A stretch of 64,000 nucleotides of DNA from UBA1189 sp964570685. Lineage in GTDB: Bacteria > Bacteroidota > Bacteroidia > Bacteroidales > Bacteroidaceae. The DNA lies in NCBI GenBank assembly GCA_964570685.1, contig CAZMZC010000005.1:1-64000 (forward strand). Direction: 5' to 3'. Under the pieces are notes generated by a model. It had not been told where the DNA came from. It searched no databases and was given only the letters and a program-made list of their open reading frames with translations. Below are positions 1 to 9,141 of the stretch, piece after piece (within the stretch, counting starts at the first letter, position 1; each line of letters starts with the position of its first letter). A program made the position numbers and the translations under genes.

Positions 1-605
1 ATACCGATACCGTTGTCCACCATCGCCTGTGTGAGGAACGGCGATATGAGCGACAACAACATACCGCTCAGCATACCGAACATCAGCTGTCCTATCTCGC
101 GTTTGAAAGGCCACACATACCTTCGGGCAAACTTGATGAAGCTGTGTTCCTCGCGCACGCTCTCGCGCTTGTAAAACTCTTCCGTAGGTTCTATGGCTAT
201 CACCACTCCCTTGTCACCGTTAATCCAATGTTTAGCCAGTTCCTCCTCGCTGAAGGTATGCTTACCATAGGCCGGGTTGGCAATGCGGTATTTCCATTCA
301 TGTGTAAAGGGATTTCTCATCACCTCGTAGAGCACCACGAAATGGTTTTGCTCCCAGTGCAGTATGGCCGGCAGGGGACACTTGTCGCGCAACTGCGCGA
401 TGGTCATCTCAAACGATGCCGACTCCATGCCGACATCCGCCAGCGAATGGCGTATACCCGCCACACTCACCCCCTCACGGCTGAGGTAGGCTTGTGTGCG
501 TAGATACGACAGCGGATAGTCCTTGCCGTAGTGGTTCACCACCATGCGGACACATGCCGGGCCACAATCCATTTGGTCAAATTGACGGGTAAAGCGGAAG
601 CGCAT
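1..605 (-). CDS. C39 peptidase-containing ABC exporter, N-terminal part (runs off window)
   Basis: Only the first ~201 residues are in the window; the 3' end lies beyond position 1. The N-terminus is a C39 double-glycine leader peptidase: Gln8 and Cys14 in QFDQMDCGPAC, His88 in QNHFVVLYEV and the strand IANPAYGKHTF. The residue expected to be the catalytic Asp of the DPA motif is Asn110 here. A hydrophobic helix begins near residue 172, as expected for the first membrane segment of the ABC exporter. Such proteins cut the leader after Gly-Gly and export the core. The ATG at 605-603 is 7 nt from the preceding glycosyltransferase gene, so it ends an operon with the barrel protein and GT. The GG-motif precursor at 4441-4716 is the obvious substrate (inference). 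Confidence 0.88.
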   Translation of the reverse strand, partial: MRFRFTRQFDQMDCGPACVRMVVNHYGKDYPLSYLRTQAYLSREGVSVAGIRHSLADVGMESASFEMTIAQLRDKCPLPAILHWEQNHFVVLYEVMRNPFTHEWKYRIANPAYGKHTFSEEELAKHWINGDKGVVIAIEPTEEFYKRESVREEHSFIKFARRYVWPFKREIGQLMFGMLSGMLLSLISPFLTQAMVDNGIG

Positions 606-612
606 AATCATA

Positions 613-1368
613 TCAGAATTTCAGAGGATGAAACAAGGTGTCTAACATGGCCAAATCCTCAATCTCACGTTTGGTATATAATGGTCTATAACGCATAGTA
701 CCATCCTCTGTATAGAAACGTTCCCTCAAACCATCTGGAACAAATTCACCCGTTCCACCAAGGTCAGCAATCTTATATCCGGCATTATACAAACAAGTAG
801 TGATCATCACTTCCGAATGTGCACTAAATCCTTTTTGCATATAAGTATCTATATAGTCAAGCGCCGCACCCGAGTAACGGCATATCGGATTGAATCCTTT
901 GATACAATTCTCAAGAGGATACCCCACGTCGTTGGAGTGATGCCACCAAGACCAATCTGCATTCTTTTTGCCATATCTTGCTACGTGTGTAGACAGGAAA
1001 TCAGCCGTATGCTCAGCAAATGCATCGAGTAGCGACGACCATTTCCCTGTGAACTCCACATCATATTCGATAAACCAATAATACGCATAGTCAGGATGTT
1101 CCTGTCGATATTTCAATATCAGAAAATGCGTACTCCCAGGCACCAAGGTCTCGCGTATCGCTTCGTAAGGCATTGCTCCCAGTTCTTCAATATCGTACAC
1201 GCAGGCATTCACACCATCAGGCACACGCATGTTACGCTTATCATTGGCACTCACCAATAGCACTACATCGTATCGCTTGCTATCCAGTTCGTTCACTATA
1301 CGCTCATATTTAGCTTTTATCCATGGGCTAAGTATATGAGTAACAAGGAGCACTACCTGCTTTTCCAT
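613..1368 (-). CDS. DUF3405-like glycosyltransferase
   Basis: A 251-aa soluble protein without a signal peptide. The stretch YYWFIEYDVEFTGKW (about residues 96-110) resembles the acidic motif of DUF3405 proteins, which are glycosyltransferase-like; later WSWWHH and a C-terminal FVPDGL segment also fit a compact GT-A type fold. It lies 20 nt after the barrel gene and 7 nt before the C39 exporter, so the three are probably co-transcribed. By context it may add a sugar to the exported peptide or to a carrier; no acceptor can be read from the sequence. Family assignment rests on motif memory only. Confidence 0.6.
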   Translation of the reverse strand: MEKQVVLLVTHILSPWIKAKYERIVNELDSKRYDVVLLVSANDKRNMRVPDGVNACVYDIEELGAMPYEAIRETLVPGSTHFLILKYRQEHPDYAYYWFIEYDVEFTGKWSSLLDAFAEHTADFLSTHVARYGKKNADWSWWHHSNDVGYPLENCIKGFNPICRYSGAALDYIDTYMQKGFSAHSEVMITTCLYNAGYKIADLGGTGEFVPDGLRERFYTEDGTMRYRPLYTKREIEDLAMLDTLFHPLKF

Positions 1369-1388
1369 ACAGAATCTATTTCATTGAG

Positions 1389-4310
1389 TTATGAATTGCG
1401 TTTTTTCGGCTGCTTGTGCAGTTTATAGGCAACTTTCAGCATCACGTAGCGAGGTATGCTGTTGGTCCACACCTCGGTGCGGCCTTGTCCGTTCACGCTG
1501 TAATTGATGGTGCTGAGGTTGCCCAAGATGTCGAAGCCATCGAGGGTGAAGAGCAGATTGCCCTTCATGGCGCTCTTCGTCAGGCGGGCATTCCACACCA
1601 GTTCGCTCGTGTTCATATTAGCATCGGCATAGCCACGGCGAGTATACATCGTGATGTCGGTGCTCAGCTGCATCTTATAAGGGAGATTCACCAGTCCTGT
1701 CAAGCCGTAGTTGAAATTATAAGCATTGATTTCGTTGAAGTCCGCCCGTTCCGAGGTCGCGTGGGTGGTGCTTGCCCTTACCTTGGCCCCTATGCGGTGT
1801 TCACCCATGCGATAGTTGAGCGTCAAGGTCTCGCGTGCCCATAAGTTGTGCACGATACGCTTGGTGGCTACCTCGGCGCCGTTGATGCCTACGAGGTCGG
1901 CATTGTCCGAGTAGTCTATCTGCATATTGCTCTGTAGTGTCAGCTTGCGCTGGCGGTCGAGCGGCAGGGTGTAGTTACCTGAGAAAGCCAGCTTCCAGTT
2001 GCCGTTCACATTGTCGGGAGTGGTGGTGCGCACGCCTGTGCTCTTGTCGTAGATATAGCCCATTGCCACGGCATTGCGAACGTATGTATATTCCAGTGAG
2101 GTGTTGAGCATCTTTCCCGTTCCGCTGAGCCACTGGTCGGCCTGATACTGGAATCGGGCGTGATGTGTATGTGTATTCTTCAGATTGGGATTTCCTCTGC
2201 GGATATTCAGCGGATCGGAGTCGAATGTGTGGTCAAGCAGATTCATCAGCGAGGGGGCAGTGGGATTCAGACTATATTCAAAGCGTACTTTATGCTTCAT
2301 GCTGTCCAGTGAGAACTGAGCCTGCATGCTGGGGTTAAACATCACCTCATTCCGGGTGAGGTTCACCGACTGGCTGCCTCCATAGTCCAGACTGCGCGAC
2401 TGGATGTTGACACGAGGATAGAAAGCCACCTCGTCTGTTCGGCTCTGGCTGCCTATACGCTTGGTCCTGCTCCATCGCAGTTGCAGCCTGACAGCATGTG
2501 TCGTGCTCCGTTCGGTGGAGATGTAGCTGTTGTCAGTATCGAGCACACTCATCATAGCGTCCTGCATCGAGGGCAATGTGCCTAACGGGTAGTCTTCGAT
2601 GGAGGCCCACTCCTCCAGCTGGTCGAGGCGGTAAAGGTGGTTGGTGGTAGTGGTCGTCTGATGGCTGACCATATACCTGGGATTGATGAACCACATACCG
2701 TCTTGTCCCGATTCGTAGAATTGTATTCTATGGTAGTAGTTGGCCTCACCGTTAAAGCTATATCCCTTGTAGGGCATATCGAAGTAGCGGTCGCGCACAT
2801 CTGATGTCGCAGTAGGATATTCAAGGATGTACTTATCGAACTGGCGATTCTTCCTGTCATTGTAAGAGGCGGCAGCTGAGATGTTCACAGCATCATCAGT
2901 ATGCGGAATCTCGAAGTGAAAGAAGCCTTGAAGCTGGCCGTTGAAGTTGCTTCCCGTGTTCTTCTGCGCCTGACTCAAGCGATTGACAAAGGGGCGCATA
3001 GGCTGGACCTCACCATTCAGCAGGCTGTCAAGGAGCTCTGGACTCTGCAGGTAGTTGTCCAGAAATGCTGCATTGGCATTATTGTACAAGCTGTTGGATT
3101 GGCTGTAATTGATACTTGGAGAGACATAGCTGTCAATGTAGCTGTTGTATCTGTTGTCACTACCAAAGAACTGCCACTTGTGCCACGTGCTGATGCTGAA
3201 GTTCTCGTTGTCTTGGCTGTTGCGTCCATAGCCGTAGACATCGCCATTGGGGAGGAACGTGGTAGAGGAGGAGGTGCGGCGGATGTCCTTGTCGGTATGC
3301 GTGACGAATACGTTGCCTTGTAGCTTGTGTGACCTCTTCTGACCGTTTACCATATAATCAAGTCCGCCCGTCTGGCTCTCCATCAGTCCGCCCGAAAGGT
3401 CAGAGGGCTGCCAGTTGCCGTTCTGCCCAGGCTTACGGTTGTCGTTCAGGTTGTTCAGGTTGGCAAAGGCACTCACGCGTGAGAGGTCGCTGAAGCGCAG
3501 CGCAAAGGCACGGCCAGCATAGCGTTCCTTGCTACCTCCACCAAGCTCGGTATTGGCCAGCCAGCCCACATTGTATTCACGCTTGAGCTTCACGTCCATT
3601 ACGTAGGTTCCTTCGTCCACCTTATAGCCCAGCCGCCTGCTTTCTTCGCTCTCCTTCTCATATACATTCAGACTCTTCACCGTATAGGCCGGCAGGTTCT
3701 GTAGCATTATCTCTTGCTTTCCGTTGAAGAACTCTTCCCCATTGAGCAGGAGGCTCTCCACGAAGCGCCCGTTCACAAAGATTTGTCCGTCCTCATTGAT
3801 TTCGGCTCCGGGCAGCTGCTCTATCAGCGCGTCCAGCATAGAGCCTTCGGCAATCTGGAAGGCCGTGGCATCGTAGATGAGGGTATCGCCCTTGTGATAG
3901 AACTGCACTTTGGAGGTGACTATCTCTACCTCGTCCAGTGTTATGCCTTTCTCGGCCATAGTCAGTCGGCGCATAGGTACATTGCCAATCTCAATGGTAC
4001 GCTCACGCTTGCGCAATGCCAGTGTCAGATTCTTGTACGTGGTCTCGTAGTCGGGATGTGACAGGCGGAGGATATATTCTTTCTGAGTGCCATCAACGAT
4101 GAAGAAGAACCCGGTACTCCGCTTGACATCCAAGGTATCCACGTCGATTACTGTGCTGTCCGGGAGCATCAGTTCTGTCACCGCTCCGTCAACAAGTGAG
4201 AAAGTAAATGAGTTAATGGGAGTTCCCCAGAAGGCCCAGCCATTGCGGATGTCAGCATAGCTTGATAGTGCCAGTACTCCCAGAATTAGCGTGTAGAGTG
4301 TTCTTTTCAT
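1389..4310 (-). CDS. TonB-dependent receptor-like outer-membrane beta-barrel protein
   Basis: 973 aa with signal peptide (MKRTLYTLILGVLALSSYA). An N-terminal carboxypeptidase-regulatory-like beta domain (to ~residue 110) is followed by a plug-like section with LDEVEIVTSKVQFYHKGDT and DGQIFVNGRFVESLLLNGEEFF, then a long barrel of alternating aromatic strands ending in YVMLKVAYKL. This is the Bacteroidota outer-membrane beta-barrel type related to TonB receptors but without a clear TonB box. It is the first gene after the strong terminator that closes the precursor operon and leads the exporter operon. Possible role: outer-membrane passage or uptake of the peptide product (inference). Confidence 0.75.
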   Translation of the reverse strand: MKRTLYTLILGVLALSSYADIRNGWAFWGTPINSFTFSLVDGAVTELMLPDSTVIDVDTLDVKRSTGFFFIVDGTQKEYILRLSHPDYETTYKNLTLALRKRERTIEIGNVPMRRLTMAEKGITLDEVEIVTSKVQFYHKGDTLIYDATAFQIAEGSMLDALIEQLPGAEINEDGQIFVNGRFVESLLLNGEEFFNGKQEIMLQNLPAYTVKSLNVYEKESEESRRLGYKVDEGTYVMDVKLKREYNVGWLANTELGGGSKERYAGRAFALRFSDLSRVSAFANLNNLNDNRKPGQNGNWQPSDLSGGLMESQTGGLDYMVNGQKRSHKLQGNVFVTHTDKDIRRTSSSTTFLPNGDVYGYGRNSQDNENFSISTWHKWQFFGSDNRYNSYIDSYVSPSINYSQSNSLYNNANAAFLDNYLQSPELLDSLLNGEVQPMRPFVNRLSQAQKNTGSNFNGQLQGFFHFEIPHTDDAVNISAAASYNDRKNRQFDKYILEYPTATSDVRDRYFDMPYKGYSFNGEANYYHRIQFYESGQDGMWFINPRYMVSHQTTTTTNHLYRLDQLEEWASIEDYPLGTLPSMQDAMMSVLDTDNSYISTERSTTHAVRLQLRWSRTKRIGSQSRTDEVAFYPRVNIQSRSLDYGGSQSVNLTRNEVMFNPSMQAQFSLDSMKHKVRFEYSLNPTAPSLMNLLDHTFDSDPLNIRRGNPNLKNTHTHHARFQYQADQWLSGTGKMLNTSLEYTYVRNAVAMGYIYDKSTGVRTTTPDNVNGNWKLAFSGNYTLPLDRQRKLTLQSNMQIDYSDNADLVGINGAEVATKRIVHNLWARETLTLNYRMGEHRIGAKVRASTTHATSERADFNEINAYNFNYGLTGLVNLPYKMQLSTDITMYTRRGYADANMNTSELVWNARLTKSAMKGNLLFTLDGFDILGNLSTINYSVNGQGRTEVWTNSIPRYVMLKVAYKLHKQPKKRNS

Positions 4311-4388
4311 AAGTGTTTTTATTTATGGTTTGCATTCGTTAGACGTAACTCATCACCTGAAAAGTTGCAACGAGCGCAAAAAAAAATT

Positions 4389-4431
4389 CCCCCATAGCGC
4401 TGGTGCAAGCATCAAAACCGCGCTATGGGGA
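4389..4431 (-). terminator. Rho-independent terminator after RiPP precursor gene
   Basis: Perfect 11-bp stem, CCCCATAGCGC at 4390-4400 with GCGCTATGGGG at 4420-4430, followed on the minus strand by a run of nine T (A at 4378-4386). It sits 10 nt past the precursor stop codon, so the precursor transcript ends here and the barrel/exporter genes need read-through or their own promoter. Confidence 0.9.
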
Positions 4432-4440
4432 TACTGCAAA

Positions 4441-4716
4441 TTAGAACATCAAGAAGTTCATACCAGCGGGGAAAGAACGCGTAGTACTAATTACCGTACA
4501 TCCACAATTACCGCAATCACAGTTTCCACAATTGGGATTTGAACAACCGCAATTTCCACAATTACAGTTCCCGCAATTTCCATCTAATAGAGATACACTA
4601 GGGCGTCCCGTTGATGCTACAACACTAAAGCCGCCGCGAAGCTTTCCTTCTTGATCTGCATCTAAGGCTGGAATATCAACAGCCAAAGTAATCAAAGCTT
4701 TTCTTTTAAGTTTCAT
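4441..4716 (-). CDS. RiPP precursor peptide, double-glycine leader, 10-Cys tandem core
   Basis: 91 aa from ATG at 4716 (a GTG three codons upstream is the alternative). The leader MKLKRKALITLAVDIP...EGKLRGG ends in a Gly28-Gly29 cleavage site like the Bacteroidales GG-type natural product precursors paired with radical SAM maturases. The core has NCGNCNCGNCGC (residues 47-58), the linker SNP, and NCGNCDCGNCGC (62-73), i.e. ten Cys at 48, 51, 53, 56, 58, 63, 66, 68, 71 and 73, then a hydrophobic tail. The two blocks are an internal duplication of 15-residue period differing by one residue. The rSAM gene ends 31 nt upstream. Likely fate: Cys-based crosslinks, possible glycosylation, GG cleavage by the C39 exporter (inference). 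Confidence 0.85.
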   Translation of the reverse strand: MKLKRKALITLAVDIPALDADQEGKLRGGFSVVASTGRPSVSLLDGNCGNCNCGNCGCSNPNCGNCDCGNCGCTVISTTRSFPAGMNFLMF

Positions 4717-4747
4717 AGTAAACACTAATTAAATTAATAAATAAAAC

Positions 4748-6043
4748 TTACCTTCTAGTAAGAACTTGTTTTAATCGACCCAATACAATTAGCTTCTTGT
4801 CATCCTCACTCATATTAAGATAACATGAATCAATAACCGAAGTTTCCAGCTTACTTTGACTACATCTACCATTACATAATGGCAAGATTTTGCAAGCTTT
4901 ACATGCTTTATTACAAAAACGGATATTCATCCGCTTCTCATAAAGCTTATTCCAACAGACTTGCCCATTCTGTTCAAGACTTCCTTCACGTCTCTCTGGC
5001 AAGAAATCACGTGCTGTACATTTAAATACATCGCCATTATAATTAATCACAATATTATTTACCATATCAGCATAACAGTTGTGTCTTGTGTATAATGTAT
5101 CATAACTAGCAAATAATCCGTTTTCTATAAATAAGTTAGCAACTTCAATGGCCCTCCTTTTCGTGTCTTTATTTCCACACTGCCAAACTTGCTCAAACGT
5201 AAAGTTCAACAACTTCCGCTGACTATCAGGCAAATCAATAAAATCCCCCATCACATCAACAAAAGATTCGATATTGCTGTCCGTATAGTTAAAACGTACG
5301 GCAACTTGGTTGCCAGCTTTTAATGCTGTTTTAATATTATTCACAATTGTATCATAAGTCGGTTTCTTTTTAGCAGCATAGCGAGTTTGGTTATGTAAAT
5401 CACGGTTACCATCCAATGTGATTTGAAACGTTGGGAGTTGAGACAACCCAATATCATTGAGTTCATTAAGTATATTATTCGTCAATAGAACAGCATTTGT
5501 TGTAAAATGAGCAAATAATGCAACACTTTTTTTCTTACAAACCTTTACGGCATAATGCAATATGGGAGCTACTACTTTCTTATAATACATAAGCGGTTCG
5601 CCACCAAAGAAAGATACACTGAGTCGTTGCAAGCGTTCATCAGCGACTTTGTGGTCTATCAACCGACATACTGATTCTATCGTCTCAGGAGACATACCTG
5701 CATGTACATCATGTTTTTCGTAACAATACCAACAACGAAGGTTGCAATCAAGTGTGGGATTGATAATCATACCGAAGAATGACGGGTCTTCATTTTGTGC
5801 CTTCCATAGGTCGAACAATGCTTGCGCCTCATCCAATTCTTCAGGCACAATCATTTCTGATTGTAGCATACATGCATAGAGCTCGGGATGAATATTCTCC
5901 AGTTCTTCAATATTTTCCTTATGCTCCAATACAATATGAGCCAGTTCTTGAGTCAAGGTAAGGACATTCTCAGTAGCCAGATGAAAGAGGAAACTATTCT
6001 CTTCGTTTACCAATATCTGTGTATATTTACTTAACTTCTTCAT
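4748..6043 (-). CDS. Radical SAM/SPASM peptide maturase
   Basis: 431 aa from ATG 6043 (MKKLSKYTQI); a longer upstream start would run into the preceding gene. N-terminal ~80 residues are leader-recognition-like. The [4Fe-4S]-SAM motif is Cys100-x3-Cys104-x2-Cys107 (CNLRCWYC), followed by SFFGGEPL and TNAVLL. The C-terminal SPASM region (~residue 340 on) carries a Cys set in FKCTARDF, FCNKACKACKILPLCNGRC and DSCYLNMSED, expected to hold auxiliary clusters. Enzymes of this kind install thioether or C-C links in peptides. It is 15 nt after the GT-LanC gene and 31 nt before the Cys-rich precursor, its probable substrate. Confidence 0.9.
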   Translation of the reverse strand: MKKLSKYTQILVNEENSFLFHLATENVLTLTQELAHIVLEHKENIEELENIHPELYACMLQSEMIVPEELDEAQALFDLWKAQNEDPSFFGMIINPTLDCNLRCWYCYEKHDVHAGMSPETIESVCRLIDHKVADERLQRLSVSFFGGEPLMYYKKVVAPILHYAVKVCKKKSVALFAHFTTNAVLLTNNILNELNDIGLSQLPTFQITLDGNRDLHNQTRYAAKKKPTYDTIVNNIKTALKAGNQVAVRFNYTDSNIESFVDVMGDFIDLPDSQRKLLNFTFEQVWQCGNKDTKRRAIEVANLFIENGLFASYDTLYTRHNCYADMVNNIVINYNGDVFKCTARDFLPERREGSLEQNGQVCWNKLYEKRMNIRFCNKACKACKILPLCNGRCSQSKLETSVIDSCYLNMSEDDKKLIVLGRLKQVLTRR

Positions 6044-6057
6044 CGTGTATATGTCTT

Positions 6058-8445
6058 TTAATGTTTCTTGCGATTGTTTTCTATTATCATTGTCATCAAG
6101 GAGGCACCTACAACTCCATTCAAAGTATATTTCCATTGTTCCACATTGGCTGGAACAAAAAGCGTGGTATCCAACCAGTCATCAAGCGATAAAGGCAAAT
6201 CGTTGCCTCCTGTACCGTCTCTGCGTATTGATAGATAATAAACAGCTTGGTATATAGCAGGGAGTTCACCCTGTGGGGCTGAAAGCAACCGCTGGGCAGC
6301 ATCATCCAAACGATGCAGGAAGGTATCGCTCCACGATGGAGGCATCGGCGACCTTAGACGTTGCACGACATAGGCATATAATCCTCCCAACCCGGTAGCA
6401 AAGGTGAAGTCTGAGACGAGGGTGGCGTCAATGGTCTCTATAGTATGGTCGATATAATCTATTAGTTCACGCGGAAGTTCGTCCAACAGTTGATGCTCGT
6501 ATAGGTAAAAAAGCACCCAACCTATACCACAAAGTCCATAGCCGAAATTCCAAGGCAAACGGTGGGCAAATACAGCCGATTCTATATTATCATATAGTTC
6601 TGCTGCAAGTTCATCCCAAACATCACAGCCTGTATAATGTGCATAATGACACATCCAAAACATCTGTGACGCCTTACCTTCATATAGTCCACAATCGGGT
6701 ATTTGAAGTTGCTTGAGGTTTTCAGCAATCTCCGCCAAGCGCGACAATGTATGATTGTAATAGTGCTCGTTGGATATGAGGGTTCGTTTATGCATGTACT
6801 GTACATCCTTGAACGATTTTGTCAACACACGACTATAGAAATCTCTAAGTTCCTCAAGTTCTTCCTTAGATTCATTTAGAAGTGCTACGGCATAGGCATA
6901 ATGCAGTCTATTGTGATGTAACGCCACTGCATAAGCCATGCTACATAACGATTGAGGCAGGAGGAGTCTCGATATGAGGAGATAATTGAACACCATATCC
7001 TCTGGATGGAAAGTATAAGGAGCACCTTTGCGATAAACATGTCCTATCACCACATCTTTCAACAGCAAACATTCACCACCCTCCATCCATACCTTAAGGC
7101 TCATATAAACCTCATCGCAACCGTAGCTACGCAATCCGCGTAGGCCACCGATTCGCTGCCAATATCGCTTGCTTGCTGCATAGCCAGCACCCAATACTAT
7201 TGGGATAGATTCTATTGGTGCCTCAGGATTCCTTTCTGAATATAGCCAATCAACCGAGGGATAATAATCACGCTTATCAAAACGTATACATGCTCCATAG
7301 GTAGTAGGACACTCCTCATTGACAGATACAATTCCATCCTTATTCCTCTGAAGAAAGTCAGTCTGGCAACATAGCAACCGGCGGTCATCAGCCTCAAGCA
7401 AATCGGTCAGTTTGTCAACCCAATCACTACTATAAAAACGCATGTGCCCATCGAGCAACAAGAAAAAAGGAGTACGGCACAGTTCCACTCCATAGTCGCG
7501 ACTGGCGGCAACTCCTTTACGCTCTATGTTGTAGATATAGATGACATTGTAAGATGCCAAATCGGAACGATAATTGTAACCATCGTTCGATTGGTCATTG
7601 ATAACCATGATATCCACTCTGTCTCCCACATGTTTACGGATACTACGCACGGTATTGACAACCTCTTCTCCCTCGTTCAAGAAAGGTATGATGACCGTTA
7701 GGCTATTGGGGCTTTCGGGCACAACTACAGGATGGGCTATAGCCCAAACCTCTTCGTCACGAGCAATCCAACGACTGATAGCGCTTTGCACCTTTCGTGC
7801 ATTTTTCTTCTGCTCGTAATTATAGACAGCCGTCACTTGCTCATCCGAAATTCTATACTTCAATAAAATGTCATCAATGTTGCGTAATTGTAAACCTGCC
7901 CGCAATGCCTGAAACCAAAAATGGAAATCTTCAGCATAGATATAATCTGCATCGTAACGTAAACCATGCTGCATGATGCTTTCGCGACGCATCATGACAG
8001 TTGGGTGCACAAAAAATGTTTCTTGAAGCAATTCTTCCCACCCTATAACATGCGGGCGTTTAAATATACTATTATCTTGATTGTTGACAACTGTAATAAT
8101 TCCACCTCCAACAATATCCACCTCAGGGTGAGTTTCCATATACTCGTATTGTATGCGCAAGCGATCAGGTAACATCAAATCATCTGAGTCCATACGGGCA
8201 ATATATTTGCCCTTGGCCTCATCGAATAAGCGGTTACATGAGCCTATATAATCGTGCTCTCCCTGAATCAAACGGATACGGGGGTCATCGTATGAGAGAA
8301 TGACATCACAGGTCTCATCGGTAGATCCATCATCTACAATCAGTAGCTCAAAATCTGTGAACGTCTGCTGTAAAATACTTTCGATGCATTCTCCTATACA
8401 TTTAGCCCGATTATATACAGGCATACATACGGAAATAGGAAGCAT
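6058..8445 (-). CDS. Bifunctional GT2-GT2 glycosyltransferase fused to LanC-like domain
   Basis: 795 aa. Domain 1 (1-~220) is a GT2 family transferase: ISVCMPVYNRAKCIGECIES, LIVDDGSTDE and the metal motif MDSDD. Domain 2 (~245-500) is a second GT2 with VIIPFLNEGEEVVNT, FFLLLDGHMRF and YGCDEVYMSLKVWMEGG; the last resembles the GGEN-x-E-x-S-x-R-x-W region of polypeptide GalNAc-transferases. The C-terminal ~220 residues repeat GLCGIGWVLFYLY, FATGLGGLYAYV and TLNGVVGASLM, like inner helices of the LanC alpha/alpha barrel, but lack the Cys/Cys-His zinc ligands. It probably binds and glycosylates the precursor (inference). It follows the DUF3244 gene by 33 nt. Confidence 0.75.
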   Translation of the reverse strand: MLPISVCMPVYNRAKCIGECIESILQQTFTDFELLIVDDGSTDETCDVILSYDDPRIRLIQGEHDYIGSCNRLFDEAKGKYIARMDSDDLMLPDRLRIQYEYMETHPEVDIVGGGIITVVNNQDNSIFKRPHVIGWEELLQETFFVHPTVMMRRESIMQHGLRYDADYIYAEDFHFWFQALRAGLQLRNIDDILLKYRISDEQVTAVYNYEQKKNARKVQSAISRWIARDEEVWAIAHPVVVPESPNSLTVIIPFLNEGEEVVNTVRSIRKHVGDRVDIMVINDQSNDGYNYRSDLASYNVIYIYNIERKGVAASRDYGVELCRTPFFLLLDGHMRFYSSDWVDKLTDLLEADDRRLLCCQTDFLQRNKDGIVSVNEECPTTYGACIRFDKRDYYPSVDWLYSERNPEAPIESIPIVLGAGYAASKRYWQRIGGLRGLRSYGCDEVYMSLKVWMEGGECLLLKDVVIGHVYRKGAPYTFHPEDMVFNYLLISRLLLPQSLCSMAYAVALHHNRLHYAYAVALLNESKEELEELRDFYSRVLTKSFKDVQYMHKRTLISNEHYYNHTLSRLAEIAENLKQLQIPDCGLYEGKASQMFWMCHYAHYTGCDVWDELAAELYDNIESAVFAHRLPWNFGYGLCGIGWVLFYLYEHQLLDELPRELIDYIDHTIETIDATLVSDFTFATGLGGLYAYVVQRLRSPMPPSWSDTFLHRLDDAAQRLLSAPQGELPAIYQAVYYLSIRRDGTGGNDLPLSLDDWLDTTLFVPANVEQWKYTLNGVVGASLMTMIIENNRKKH

Positions 8446-8478
8446 AGTTATAATTGTTGGGGAGGGAAAGTAATAATT

Positions 8479-8874
8479 TTAGTCTATCGTGAATGTGCCA
8501 TAGAATATTTCGCCATATTCCGTAACTATCTCCACCGAATAGCTACCAGCACCACCTCCAAAAATGTAAATTTCGCCCATTCCATCGGAAATATCCGTGG
8601 TGGAGTTCCATACCTGACCTGTGGTCTCATTCACTACATCAACGGTAATAGATGAGAACTCTGCAGAGCTACTTATATATATAGTGCCTCCTTGGTAATA
8701 GGCGGTAAAAGGTATTGAAACTATTCCTCTATAATCATTTCCTGTAACGACTCCGCCTGTACCTATTGGAATAGGAACTATTTCCTTTTCTCCACCACCA
8801 TCTGCCATCACTGATGCGTTGCCTACCACGAGAAAGCAAACTACTGCTAAAATCCATTGAAATGTGTGTTTCAT
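8479..8874 (-). CDS. DUF3244-like secreted protein
   Basis: 131 aa with a clear signal peptide (MKHTFQWILAVVCFLVVGNA) and a mature ~107-residue all-beta domain: IPFTAYYQGGTIYISSS, ITVDVVNETTGQVW, GSYSVEIVTEYGEIFYGTF. This is the fold and length of Bacteroidales DUF3244 proteins, small periplasmic or secreted beta-sandwiches of unknown function. It is the first gene of the peptide operon. A -7 box (CAAAGATA on the plus strand at 8906-8913) lies about 30 nt upstream of the start. A role as immunity factor or accessory binding protein is possible but not shown. Confidence 0.75.
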   Translation of the reverse strand: MKHTFQWILAVVCFLVVGNASVMADGGGEKEIVPIPIGTGGVVTGNDYRGIVSIPFTAYYQGGTIYISSSAEFSSITVDVVNETTGQVWNSTTDISDGMGEIYIFGGGAGSYSVEIVTEYGEIFYGTFTID

Positions 8875-8934
8875 AATCTTGTTGTTTTATTAAGTTTGTT
8901 TGCCGCAAAGATAAAGCTAATCCGCGAAAGCATG

Positions 8935-8962
8935 AAAAAAAAACCGTCTTACAGAGACGGTT
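8935..8962 (-). terminator. Terminator of the TPR regulator gene
   Basis: Stem AACCGTCT (8942-8949) with AGACGGTT (8955-8962), loop of five, followed on the minus strand by nine T (A run 8935-8943). It separates the TPR lipoprotein transcript from the DUF3244-led operon. Confidence 0.85.
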
Positions 8963-9141
8963 GTAAGTACGCTGATTTACAACAATATAAGTAGCTGCAA
9001 GAAAAGCAAAAATCTTACAGAAAGAATAAGGTCAATATATAATTGTTTATTTTATTAATAATCAACTGTTTACCCCCTGTAAGAAAACAGGAGGGCTTAT
9101 AAAAGTAAGATGGGATGTCAATTGTGCTGATTAAGTGACAA

